Below, piece after piece: positions 36,328-44,613 of a DNA stretch of 64,000 bases. Below the pieces are notes generated by a model. The model ran no database searches. It saw nothing but the letters and a program-made list of their open reading frames with translations, and was not told the origin of the DNA. The number at the start of each line of letters is the position of its first letter. Position 1 is the stretch's first letter. Source of the stretch: JACVRW01 sp963821275. Lineage in GTDB: Bacteria; Actinomycetota; Thermoleophilia; Solirubrobacterales; Thermoleophilaceae. The stretch spans positions 611,784-675,783 of the forward strand of contig CAWGDF010000009.1 of assembly GCA_963821275.1 (NCBI GenBank), written 5' to 3'. The position numbers were made by a program, and so were the translations under genes.

Positions 36328-38052
36328 ATGGCGGTGAGCACGGGCGAGGAGGTCCTCGGGACCTTTCACGGGAGCGACGAGTTCCCGATCGACTGGGAGG
36401 ACGGTGAGAAGGAGCTCTTTTGGATCTATGACGACCTCCACTGCCCGAATCCGGTGTCGCCGATGTTCTTCGACATCGGGGGCTGGTGGCTCACCTGCGA
36501 CCACATGTTCCGCCGCTTCGGGACGCCCTTCGCCTGCGACTGGATCGCGAAGGAGATAAACGGCTACGTCTACACGGCCGCCGTGCCCGCCGACCCGGCG
36601 ATCCACTCCGAGGCAACCGAGTACCAGTCGCGCTACGTCCCGCGCGTGCCCCGCGACCCCGATCACGCCGGCAAGATCGGCGCCTACCTGGGCTGGGTCC
36701 TACCCCACTACGCCGAAAACTTCCTGGACTGGTGGCGGGACCGCCTCCGCCCGGAGATCGAGCGCAACTTCGCCTACCTCGACGGCTACGACACGGACTC
36801 GGCCGGCTTCGTGGAGATGGCCGTGCTGCTCGAGGACGCGATCGACGTCCACGACCGCCACTGGAAGATCCACTGGATGCTGAACTTCGCCCAGTTCGCC
36901 TCCACCCAGGCGCTCAACGCCCTGATGGAGACGCACAAGGGCGACGACGCGGGCGCGTTGATGGGGCGCCTCCAGAGCTCGGTGGAGGACCGCAACTGGG
37001 ACTCGATCGAGGACCTCTGGAAGATGAAGGAGGAGATCAAGGGCGACTCCGACCTGGCGGCCGCCTTCGAGGGCGAGACCGCGGCCGACGTGATGGCCGC
37101 CCTCGCGGGCTCCGAGCGCGGGCGCCGCTTCGTGAGCGAGCGGATCGAGCCGCACCAGCAGGACTTCGGGTACAAGGCCATCTGGTCGCACGAGTTCGCC
37201 TTCAAGACCTGGCGTGAGGACCCGGCGCCGATGGTCGAGGCGGTGCGCGGATATCTCGAGACCGACTACGACTACCCGGCGAACATCGCCTCGGTCGGCG
37301 ACGATCTGGAGGCGGCCAAGAAGGAAGTCTTGGACGGGGTGGACGACCCGGAGCTGGAGGGCGCTCTGCAGCGTTCGCTGGGCATGAACCCGCTGACCCC
37401 GGACCACCACTTCTACATCGACCAGGGCACGAACGCGCGGCTGCGGCTCGTGCTCATCGCGATCGGCCGCAAGCTCACCGAGGCCGGGACGCTCGCCGAC
37501 CCCGAGGACGTGATGCACCTGCGCTACAACGAGCTGCGGCTGCTGATGGCCGATCAGGGCGCGTTCGACGCGCAGGCGGTAGTGGGCGACCGCCGCGACG
37601 CGCGCGAGGACGCCTTCGAGAAGCGCCCGCCCTCGTGGGTGGGCACCGCCACCCAGACGGCCCTGGACTTCCCCTACAACGCCCTCTGGGGCTTCCCGGA
37701 GAAGTTCCACGCCGGGGAGCCGGAGGCGACCGGCGAGGTTCGCGGCCTGGCCGCCTCCGCGGGCGTGGTGGAGGGCGCCGCCCGATACGTGCGCTCGCTC
37801 GACGAGTTCGACCAGGTCAAGCAGGGCGAGATCCTCGTCTGCCGGATGACCAACCCCGCCTGGGTGGTGCTGTTCACCAAGATCACCGGGCTGGTGACGG
37901 AGGCCGGCGGGGCCGTCTCACACCCGGCCGTGGTGGCACGCGAGTTCGGCATCCCGGCGGTCGTGGGCGCGACCGGCGCGGGCGACCGCATCGGCACCGG
38001 CGACCGGGTGCGCGTGAACGGGAGCACGGGCGTCGTGGAAATCCTCTCCTGA
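36328..38052 (+). CDS. PEP-utilizing swivelling-His protein, PpsA-like subunit of a split dikinase
   Basis: 574 aa. The C-terminal about 100 residues form the phosphohistidine swivelling domain of PEP synthase/PPDK: EILVCRMTNPAWVVLF, then TEAGGAVSHPAVVAREFGIP with the phospho-accepting His at about residue 532. The preceding about 450 residues lack the ATP-grasp domain and the PEP-binding barrel, and match no domain I know; they presumably hold the substrate site. The missing ATP-grasp part is encoded separately at 45326. This division resembles phenylphosphate synthase, whose PpsA has the His part and PpsB the ATP part. The predicted reaction is ATP-driven phosphorylation of an organic hydroxyl or enol. 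Strong AGGAGG ribosome site. First gene of the operon. Confidence 0.75.
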   Translation: MAVSTGEEVLGTFHGSDEFPIDWEDGEKELFWIYDDLHCPNPVSPMFFDIGGWWLTCDHMFRRFGTPFACDWIAKEINGYVYTAAVPADPAIHSEATEYQSRYVPRVPRDPDHAGKIGAYLGWVLPHYAENFLDWWRDRLRPEIERNFAYLDGYDTDSAGFVEMAVLLEDAIDVHDRHWKIHWMLNFAQFASTQALNALMETHKGDDAGALMGRLQSSVEDRNWDSIEDLWKMKEEIKGDSDLAAAFEGETAADVMAALAGSERGRRFVSERIEPHQQDFGYKAIWSHEFAFKTWREDPAPMVEAVRGYLETDYDYPANIASVGDDLEAAKKEVLDGVDDPELEGALQRSLGMNPLTPDHHFYIDQGTNARLRLVLIAIGRKLTEAGTLADPEDVMHLRYNELRLLMADQGAFDAQAVVGDRRDAREDAFEKRPPSWVGTATQTALDFPYNALWGFPEKFHAGEPEATGEVRGLAASAGVVEGAARYVRSLDEFDQVKQGEILVCRMTNPAWVVLFTKITGLVTEAGGAVSHPAVVAREFGIPAVVGATGAGDRIGTGDRVRVNGSTGVVEILS

Positions 38053-38053
38053 C

Positions 38054-38860
38054 GTGCCCGACTGGCTCGCTCCCACCACCCTCGAGGAGGCGATCGAGCT
38101 GCGCGCCGAGCGCGGGGCCGGCGCGACGGTGCTCGCGGGCGGGACCTTCGTCGGGATCCTGATGAACCAGGGCTTCCTGACCCCTCAGGCGCTGCTCAGC
38201 CTCGGTCGCGTGCGCGAGCTCGACTACGTCGACCTGGGCGACGGCGGGGAGCTCCGCCTTGGCGCCATGGCCACCCACCGTGCGGTGGAGCGCTCGCCGG
38301 TCGTCCGCACCGCCTGGCCCGCGCTGGCCCACGCCTTCTCGCTCGTGGCCAGCCCGCGGGTGAGAAACCAGGCCACCGTGGGCGGCGTGCTGGCCGATGC
38401 CGACTACGCCTCCGACCCACCGGCGATGCTGGCCGCGCTGGGCGCCGAGGTGGTGCTGCGCTCGCCGCGTGGCGCGCGCAGCGTGTCGGTGGGCGAGCTG
38501 GTGCTGGGCTGGTACGAGACGTGCATCGAGCCCGACGAGCTGCTGGTGGAGGTGCGCGTACCCGCCGCCCTGCGCCGGGCGGTCTACCGCAAGTTCCGCT
38601 CCCGCTCGAGCGAGGACCGGCCCTGCGTGGCTGTGGCCGCCGCGGAGGGCGGCGACGGGCTGCGGGTGGTCGTGGGTGCGGTGGCGGCCACCCCGCAGGA
38701 GTTCCCGGACGTCTGCTCGCTGGGCAGCGGCGCGGCGGAGGAGGTCGGGCGCGCCTACGCCGAGCGCATCGAGCCGATGTCCGACTCGCGCGGGTCGGCC
38801 GGCTACCGCCGCCGGATCATCGCGGTCGAGGTGCGGCGGGCGCTGGAGGCCCTGCGGTGA
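38054..38860 (+). CDS. Molybdenum hydroxylase FAD-binding (medium) subunit, set A
   Basis: CoxM/XdhB-type flavoprotein passing electrons from the Fe-S clusters to the acceptor. FAD motifs: ATVLAGGTFVGILMNQG (variant of AGGQSLLP) and NQATVGGVLADADYASDPP (TIGG-type). The ending RAYAERIEPMSDSRGSAGYR is the CO_deh_flav_C pattern. 268 aa from GTG 38054, one base after the PpsA-like gene. Overlaps the large subunit as GTGA. The gene order here is medium-large-small. Confidence 0.88.
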   Translation: MPDWLAPTTLEEAIELRAERGAGATVLAGGTFVGILMNQGFLTPQALLSLGRVRELDYVDLGDGGELRLGAMATHRAVERSPVVRTAWPALAHAFSLVASPRVRNQATVGGVLADADYASDPPAMLAALGAEVVLRSPRGARSVSVGELVLGWYETCIEPDELLVEVRVPAALRRAVYRKFRSRSSEDRPCVAVAAAEGGDGLRVVVGAVAATPQEFPDVCSLGSGAAEEVGRAYAERIEPMSDSRGSAGYRRRIIAVEVRRALEALR

Positions 38861-40941
38861 GCGACCCGCGGCTCAGCGGCGCGGCCCGCTACGCGCACGA
38901 CGCCGAGCTGCCCGGCATGTGGCACGCCGCCTTCGTGCGCTCCCCGCACCCGCACGCCCGGGTGCTCGACGTCGACGCCTCGCAGGTGCCGGAGGAGACC
39001 GTCGTGCTCGGCGCCGACGACGTGGCGGACCTGGGCCGCTACGGCTGCCAGCTCAAGGACCAGGCGGTGCTGGCCAACCCCGCCCGTCACAGCGGCGACG
39101 TGGTCGCCGCCGTGGCAGCGCCCACTCGCGCGGAGGCGAGGGCGGCGGCCGCGCTGGTGGCGGTTGAGTACGAGGAGCTGCCCGTGGTCCTCGACCCGCT
39201 GGAGGCCGTGGCGCCGGGCGCGCCGCTGCTTCACCCCGAGAGCGGCGATTCGGCCGGCGACGCCGTCTCGATCGGCGTCCGCCCGCTGCCGGGCACCAAC
39301 GTCTGCCACCGGTTCCGGCTGATTCAGGGCGACGCCGACGCCGGCTTCGAGGCGGCCGACGTCGTGGTCGAGCAGACCTACCGCACCGCCGGGGCCCAGC
39401 ACGCGCCGATGGAGCCGCACGCCACCCTGGCCCGCTGGGAGGACGGCCGCCTGGAGCTGATCACCGGGACGCAGACACCCTTCAACCTGCGCACCGACCT
39501 CGCGGGCCTGTTCGGCCTCGACGAGGAGCGGATCCGGGTGAGCGCGCCGCCGATGGGAGGCTCCTTCGGCGCCAAGGCGTTCACCCGCCTGGAGGCCCTC
39601 ACCGCCTGCCTGGCCCGCAAGGCCGGGCGCCCGGTCAAGGCCGTGCTCGAGCGCTCCGAGGAGTGGCTGACCATCAACCGCCACCCCGCGGTCATCAGGG
39701 TGCGGATCGGGTCCACCACCGAGGGTGACCTGGTGGCCAAGCGGCTCGACTGCTGGGTCGACACCGGCGCCTACGCGGACTGCGGCCCCGGCGTGGCCAC
39801 CAAGCTCGGCTACGCCGGCGTGGGGCCCTACCGGATCCCGAACGTGCGCGTGGACGCCATGGCCGTCTACACCAACCTCCCGCCCAACGGCGCCTTCCGC
39901 GGCTACGGCGCCACCCAGTCGGTGTGGGCCTCGGAACGGGCGATGGACCTGCTTGCGGAACGGCTCGACATGAGCCCGCTGGAGCTGCGCCGGCGGAACC
40001 TGCTGCGCGACGGCGACCGCTTCGCCACCGGCGAGACGATGCACGACGTTCATTTCGAGGACTGCCTGCAGGCCGCGGCCGAGGCGGTGGGCTACGAAGA
40101 GGACCCGCGCGGCAAGGGCCTCTGTGTGCTGCTCAAGGGCATGCAGACCCCGAGCCGGGCGGCGATCTCCCTGGAGCGCACCCCGGTCGGCTACGTCATC
40201 CGCAGCGCCTCCTGCGAGATGGGCCAGGGCGTACGCCAGTCGCTCAAGCTCCAGGGGGCGAGGCTGCTGGGCTGCGAGCCGGGCCAGATCGAGGTCCCCG
40301 ACCCCGACACCGACAGCTCTCCCTTCGACACCCGGACAACCTCGAGCCGCTCCACCCACATGATGGGACGGGCGCTCGTGGAGGCGGTGCGTGACCTGCG
40401 GCAGGGCGACGGCGAGCACGGCTACGGCGAGGTCCAGAACGAGGGCGGGCTCGACCCCGACACCGGCCAGGGCACGGCCTCGACCCACTGGCACCAGGGC
40501 GCGGCCGCGGCGTCCGTGAGCGTGGACGAGGAGACCGGCCGCGTCACGGTCGAGCGGCTGCACGCGGCCGTCTACGCCGGCCGGGTGGTCGACCGCGCGG
40601 GCGCCGAGCTGCAGAACGAGGGCTCGATGATCATGGGCCTGGGCACCGCGCTGCTGGAGGAGATCGAGCACTCCGAGGGCCAGATCACCAACGCGAACCT
40701 GTCCGACTACGGGCTGCCGTCGAGCGGCGACCTGCCGGGACGAATGACCCACGACCTGATCGAGCGCGAGGGCGCCGAGGCGCACGGGCTGGGGGAGACC
40801 GCGCTGCCGCCGGTGCCGGCCGCGATCGGCAACGCGCTGCACTCGCTGGGGCTGGACCTGACCGAGCTGCCGATGAGCGCTGAGCGCGTCCTGCGCGCGG
40901 TGGACGCCCGCGCCCCTGCCCGCGTGACGGAGGCGGCCTGA
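38857..40941 (+). CDS. Molybdenum hydroxylase large (Mo-cofactor) subunit, set A
   Basis: Xanthine dehydrogenase-family catalytic subunit, hydroxylating a heterocycle or aldehyde with water. SGAARYAHDAELPGMWHAAF starts the a/b hammerhead domain. PPMGGSFGAKAFTRLEAL, PNGAFRGYGATQSVWASE (AFRGYG type), CEMGQGVRQSLK and the catalytic Glu in HGLGETALPP follow. GTG 38857 gives 694 aa, shorter than the common 750-800; the N-terminus lacks the usual VGR-R-EDA opening. The CO dehydrogenase form I loop (AYRCSFR) is absent, so CO is an unlikely substrate. Overlaps both neighbours. Confidence 0.88.
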   Translation: MSDPRLSGAARYAHDAELPGMWHAAFVRSPHPHARVLDVDASQVPEETVVLGADDVADLGRYGCQLKDQAVLANPARHSGDVVAAVAAPTRAEARAAAALVAVEYEELPVVLDPLEAVAPGAPLLHPESGDSAGDAVSIGVRPLPGTNVCHRFRLIQGDADAGFEAADVVVEQTYRTAGAQHAPMEPHATLARWEDGRLELITGTQTPFNLRTDLAGLFGLDEERIRVSAPPMGGSFGAKAFTRLEALTACLARKAGRPVKAVLERSEEWLTINRHPAVIRVRIGSTTEGDLVAKRLDCWVDTGAYADCGPGVATKLGYAGVGPYRIPNVRVDAMAVYTNLPPNGAFRGYGATQSVWASERAMDLLAERLDMSPLELRRRNLLRDGDRFATGETMHDVHFEDCLQAAAEAVGYEEDPRGKGLCVLLKGMQTPSRAAISLERTPVGYVIRSASCEMGQGVRQSLKLQGARLLGCEPGQIEVPDPDTDSSPFDTRTTSSRSTHMMGRALVEAVRDLRQGDGEHGYGEVQNEGGLDPDTGQGTASTHWHQGAAAASVSVDEETGRVTVERLHAAVYAGRVVDRAGAELQNEGSMIMGLGTALLEEIEHSEGQITNANLSDYGLPSSGDLPGRMTHDLIEREGAEAHGLGETALPPVPAAIGNALHSLGLDLTELPMSAERVLRAVDARAPARVTEAA

Positions 40942-41383
40942 TGCGTCTGCTGCTCAACGGGCGACGCACGGAGCTGGACGCGGCGACCGGCGAGATGCTG
41001 CTCGACGTACTCCGGCGCGAGGCTGGGCTGCTGAGCGTCCGCGCCACCTGCGGCATCGGGGTGTGCGGCGCCTGCACGGTGCTGCTCGACGGCGAGCCGG
41101 TGTCCGCCTGCCTGCTGCTCGCGGGCCAGGCCGACCAGCGCGAGGTGACAACGGTCGAGGGCCTCCCCCCGACGACCCGGTGCCCGCGGCCTTCGCCGAG
41201 GAGCGCGCGTTCCAGTGCGGCTGGTGCACCCCGGGGATGGTCCTCACGGCGTCTTCCTTCCTGCGCGAGCGCCCGGCCCCGAGCGACGCCGAGATCGCCG
41301 AGGCGCTCGGCGGCAACCTGTGCCGCTGCGGCTGCTACCCGAAGATCACGGGCGCCGTGCGGCGGGCCGCGGGAGCGTCATGA
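40941..41383 (+). pseudogene. Molybdenum hydroxylase [2Fe-2S] (small) subunit, set A, frameshifted
   Basis: Electron-transfer subunit with two [2Fe-2S] clusters. The N-terminal ferredoxin-like part (MRLLLNGRRTELDA; cluster Cys in CGIGVCGACTVLLDG) reads in one frame to about 41170. The second helical cluster domain (QCGWCTPGMVLTA and NLCRCGCYPKITGAV) continues in another frame. Adding one C to the C6 run at 41165-41170 restores a continuous reading (LPPDDPVPAAFAEE), about 147 aa. The homopolymer location makes sequencing error or slippage likely. All eight cluster cysteines are present. Its end overlaps the FAA hydrolase start. Confidence 0.82.
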
Positions 41384-42219
41384 AGCTAGTGACCTACGAC
41401 GCAGCGAACGGCCCACGGGTCGGTGCCCTCGAGGGCGACGACGTGGTGGACCTGGGCTTCGAGGGGGACATGGTGGCCTTCATCGCGGCCGGCGCCCCGG
41501 AGGGCGAGCGCCGCAGCGTGGAGGACGCACGGCTCCTCGCGCCGCTCCGCCCGCGCTCGCTGCGCGACTTCCTCGCTTTCGAGGGACACCTGAAGGGCGC
41601 CCTCGGCCGCCTGGGCCGGCCGATCCCCGACGAGTGGTACGAGGTGCCGGCCTACTACAAGGGGATGCCCGACACCGTGATCGGGCCCGAGGAGGAGATC
41701 CCCTGGCCGGCCTTCACCGACCGCCTCGATCACGAGCTGGAGCTGGGCGCGGTGATCGGCCGCCGCTGCAAGGACGTGCCGGCGGCCGAGGCGGAGGACT
41801 GCATCTTCGGCTACACGATCTGGAACGACGTCTCGGCGCGCGACGTTCAGACCCGCGAGCTGCCCATCGGCATGGGCCCCGCGAAGGCCAAGGACTGGGA
41901 CGGCTCGAACGTGCTCGGGCCCTGTCTGGTGACCGCCGATGAGCTGGACGCCGGCCGGCTTTCGATGCGGGTGCGGGTGAACGGCGAGCTGTGGGGCGAG
42001 GACACGAGCGCCGGCATGCACCACGGCTTCGCCGACATGATCGCCTACGCCTCCCAGGCCCAGACGCTCTACCCGGGGGAGCTGTTCGGCTCCGGCACCG
42101 CCACCGGCGGGTCGGGGCTGGAGCTCGACCGCGAGCTGTCCCCCGGCGACGTCGTGGAGCTCGAGGTGGAGGGCATCGGACTGCTGCGAAACCGAATCGG
42201 AGCGAAGGGAGAGAGCTGA
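41380..42219 (+). CDS. Fumarylacetoacetate hydrolase family protein
   Basis: FAH-superfamily C-C hydrolase, hydratase or decarboxylase acting on 1,3-diketo or 2-oxo acids from ring cleavage. The metal-site acidic residues are in DHELELGAVIGRRCKDV, followed by FGYTIWNDVSARDVQ and KDWDGSNVLGPCLVT. Near the end is LFGSGTATGGSG. 279 aa from ATG 41380, overlapping the frameshifted small subunit (ATGA). It is followed at once by an ABM-type gene. Together they suggest processing of an oxidised ring or chain. Confidence 0.88.
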   Translation: MKLVTYDAANGPRVGALEGDDVVDLGFEGDMVAFIAAGAPEGERRSVEDARLLAPLRPRSLRDFLAFEGHLKGALGRLGRPIPDEWYEVPAYYKGMPDTVIGPEEEIPWPAFTDRLDHELELGAVIGRRCKDVPAAEAEDCIFGYTIWNDVSARDVQTRELPIGMGPAKAKDWDGSNVLGPCLVTADELDAGRLSMRVRVNGELWGEDTSAGMHHGFADMIAYASQAQTLYPGELFGSGTATGGSGLELDRELSPGDVVELEVEGIGLLRNRIGAKGES

Positions 42220-42531
42220 ATGGCGTACGTGGTGTCGGCGCAGTGGCGGGCGCAGGAGGGCGAGGAGGACCGGATCGCGCGGATCTGCGAGGAGATGATC
42301 GAGCCGTCCCGGGCCGAGGAGGGCTGCCTCTTCTACCAGCCGCACCGCTCCCCCGATGATCCTCGCCTCTTCTACCTCTACGAGCAGTACACCGACGAGG
42401 CCGGCTACCAGGCCCACCAGGACTCCGAGCACTTTCAGCGCCTGGTCGTGGGCGAGGCCATCCCCCACCTCGAGTCGCGGGAGCGGGCCTTCTTCACCAC
42501 CATGGTCGACGACCGTGGGGGGCTGTCCTGA
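42220..42531 (+). CDS. Antibiotic biosynthesis monooxygenase (ABM/YgiN-type) domain protein
   Basis: 103-aa ferredoxin-like-fold protein. The pattern AYVVSAQWRAQEGEEDRI, then EEMIEPSRAEEGCLFYQPHRS, FLYEQYTDEAGYQAHQDSE and FQRL is the ABM/quinol-monooxygenase family. Members oxidise quinols or polyphenols without cofactors, or act in dye-decolourising or haem-handling roles. ATG 42220 directly abuts the FAA hydrolase stop. Its stop overlaps the next gene as CTGA. Confidence 0.82.
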   Translation: MAYVVSAQWRAQEGEEDRIARICEEMIEPSRAEEGCLFYQPHRSPDDPRLFYLYEQYTDEAGYQAHQDSEHFQRLVVGEAIPHLESRERAFFTTMVDDRGGLS

Positions 42532-43208
42532 CCCCGATCGTCGACCTCAGCCCCACCGTGCCCGACGGCTTCAAGGGGCCGCCCTCGACCGACGTCGGTG
42601 CGCGGCTGAGCACGCGCACCAAGCCGGGCTACTGGCAGTCCTCGGAGGCGTCGCTCAGCGTGCACACCGGCTGTCACGTCGAGTCCCGGCTGCACGTGGA
42701 GGAGCGAGGCGAGGCGATCGACCAGGTCGCGCTGGAGCGGGTGATCGGCAGCGCGGTGGTGCTCGACCTCACGCCGGTGGCCGAGCGGGCGCTGCTGGGC
42801 CCAGAGGAGCTCGAGCGCGGCGAGCGCGGCCTGCGCGCCGCGGGCGAGGCGATCCGCGAGGGCGACGTGATCCTGCTCCGCAGCGACTGGGCGGCCCGCG
42901 CGATGGGCACCCGTTTCTACTTCCGCGACTCGCCGGCCCTGTCGGCGGAGGCCGCGCAGTGGCTCGTCGAGCGGGCTCCGCGCTGCGTGGGCTGCGATTT
43001 CTTCGAGGAGCCCGCAGCCCGCGATCCCGGCTGGAGCCCACCGGAGTTCGTGGTCCACCGGGCGATCCTCGGGGCGGGGATCCCGCTGGTGGAGGGACTC
43101 GTGGGACTGGACGGGCTGCCACCGCGCTGCGACTTCTTCGCCCCATTCGTCAAGCTCGGGGGCATCGAGGCGGCGCCGGCAAGGGCATTCGCGATCACCG
43201 CCGAGTGA
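42528..43208 (+). CDS. Cyclase family protein with altered metal motif
   Basis: PF04199-like metal-dependent hydrolase. The family motif is changed to VHTGCHVESRLHV, with Cys for the usual Thr and Glu for the ligand Asp; the three His are kept. It ends FVKLGGIEAAPARAFAI like other members. The first GTG in frame is 42558, inside the conserved opening. The expected N-terminus TPIVDLSPTVPDG lies upstream, reached only from CTG 42528, which overlaps the ABM stop as CTGA. The length is then 226 aa. Second of four cyclases in the window. Confidence 0.8.
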   Translation: MTPIVDLSPTVPDGFKGPPSTDVGARLSTRTKPGYWQSSEASLSVHTGCHVESRLHVEERGEAIDQVALERVIGSAVVLDLTPVAERALLGPEELERGERGLRAAGEAIREGDVILLRSDWAARAMGTRFYFRDSPALSAEAAQWLVERAPRCVGCDFFEEPAARDPGWSPPEFVVHRAILGAGIPLVEGLVGLDGLPPRCDFFAPFVKLGGIEAAPARAFAITAE

Positions 43209-43216
43209 GGAGAGAC

Positions 43217-43942
43217 ATGAAGCTGGAGAACGAGTTCACGGTTCCTGCGTCGGTCGACGACGCCTGGAAGGTCCTCTTGGACGTGGAGCGGGTGGCGCCA
43301 TGCCTGCCCGGCGCGGAGGTCGAGAAGGCCGAGGGTGACTCCTACAACGGCACGATGACGGTCAAGATCGGCCCGATCACCGCGAAGTACAAGGGCACGA
43401 TCGAGATCCAGGAAGCCGACGAGACCGCCCACCGCGCCGTGATGAAGGCCAAGGCTCGCGACGCCCGCGGGCAGGGGGGCGCCCAGGCGACGATCACCTC
43501 GACCATGGAGTCCGGCGACGACGGCACCCGGGTGAAGGTCGAGACCGACATGCGGGTGACCGGAGCGGCGGCGCAATTCGGCCGCGGCGTGATGCAGGAC
43601 GTGAGCGCCCAGATGATGGGCCGCTTCGCGGACTGCCTGGCCGGCGAGATGAGCGGGGACGGGGCGAAGCCCGAGGCCGAGGAGGCGGCTGCGCCCGCGG
43701 CGGCCGCGTCGAGCACGGCCGACGCGCCCACCGCCGCGCCGCTCCCCGATGACGTGCCCACCCCGCCGGGTGCGGCCGAGGAGCCGGCGCCCCCGAGCCC
43801 GGCCGGGGAGCGGCCCACGCCGGACGTCCTCGACCTCGGCGAGGTCGGCCGCGGCGTGCTGGCCAAGCGGGCCGCGCCGGCGGTCGGCGTCCTGGCGGGG
43901 GTGGTGGTGCTGCTGTTCGTGCTGCGGCGGCTTCTCCGGTGA
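43217..43942 (+). CDS. SRPBCC/CoxG-like protein with C-terminal membrane anchor
   Basis: 241 aa. Residues about 1-145 form the CoxG domain: MKLENEFTVPASVDDAWKVL, VAPCLPGAEVEK, IGPITAKYKGTIEI, and a closing FGRGVMQDVSAQMMGRFADC. A Pro/Ala/Glu-rich linker (about 150-205) leads to one membrane helix (APAVGVLAGVVVLLFVLRRL). In CO oxidisers CoxG tethers the Mo hydroxylase to the membrane, so this protein probably anchors the set A enzyme. GGAGAG lies just before ATG 43217. The stop overlaps the GntR gene (GTGA). Confidence 0.88.
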   Translation: MKLENEFTVPASVDDAWKVLLDVERVAPCLPGAEVEKAEGDSYNGTMTVKIGPITAKYKGTIEIQEADETAHRAVMKAKARDARGQGGAQATITSTMESGDDGTRVKVETDMRVTGAAAQFGRGVMQDVSAQMMGRFADCLAGEMSGDGAKPEAEEAAAPAAAASSTADAPTAAPLPDDVPTPPGAAEEPAPPSPAGERPTPDVLDLGEVGRGVLAKRAAPAVGVLAGVVVLLFVLRRLLR

Positions 43943-44613
43943 GCGCCACTGCCCCCGCGCCGTTCGCCCGCAGCAACCTGCGGGAGCAGATCAAGGACGT
44001 GATCCTGCAGCGGATCGTCGAGGGCAGCTACCCCCAGGGCAGCCGGCTGATCGAGACGCGGATCGCCCAGGAGCTCGGCGTGAGCCAGGGCCCCGTGCGC
44101 GAGGCGCTGCGCGACCTCGAGCAGCTCGGCTGCGTCGTGCACGAGCCGTACCGGGGCTGCTCGGTACGGGCCTTCTCCGCCCGCGACCTGCTCGACGCCT
44201 TTCCGGTGCGCGCGGCGCTGGAGGCCCTGGCCGCCCGGCTGGCCGCCGAGCGCATCACCCCGGCCGAGCTCGCCGAGCTGGACGCGCTATTGGAGCGCAT
44301 GCGCGCCGCGGCCCGGAGCGACGACGCCCACGAGCAATCGCAGGCCAACGCCTCGTTCCACGCCACGATCGTGCGCGCCGCCCGCAACGCCACCCTCGAG
44401 CGCCAGTGGGGCCTGCTCGAACCGTTCTCGCGCACCTACCTCACGGTGTCGCAGCCCGGCACCGACCTGGTGGCCCTCTCGGAGCGGCACGTGCCGGTGC
44501 TGGAGGCGCTGCGCAGCGGCGATTCCGATGCGGCGGCCGAGGCGATGCACGACCACCTCATGGGCGCCGCCGAGCTCCTGCGTCCTGCGGCGGAGGAGGA
44601 GGCAGCGCGATGA
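43939..44613 (+). CDS. GntR family transcriptional regulator (FCD/FadR-like)
   Basis: 224 aa. Winged-helix DNA-binding domain at residues about 13-75: LREQIKDVILQRIVEG, ETRIAQELGVSQGPVREALR, and EPYRGCSVRAF. C-terminal FCD ligand-binding domain (about 80-215) with helical metal-site residues in ANASFHATIVRAARN and LSERHVPVLEALRSGD. It sits inside the operon and probably controls it in response to a carboxylate pathway intermediate. GTG 43939 overlaps coxG, and the stop overlaps the next cyclase. Confidence 0.9.
   Translation: MSATAPAPFARSNLREQIKDVILQRIVEGSYPQGSRLIETRIAQELGVSQGPVREALRDLEQLGCVVHEPYRGCSVRAFSARDLLDAFPVRAALEALAARLAAERITPAELAELDALLERMRAAARSDDAHEQSQANASFHATIVRAARNATLERQWGLLEPFSRTYLTVSQPGTDLVALSERHVPVLEALRSGDSDAAAEAMHDHLMGAAELLRPAAEEEAAR

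Noticed and set aside
38857..40941. Set A (and set B) Mo hydroxylases as CO dehydrogenases
   Set aside because: CoxG is present, but neither large subunit has the form I active-site loop AYRCSFR; they read AFRGYG and SYRGWG.
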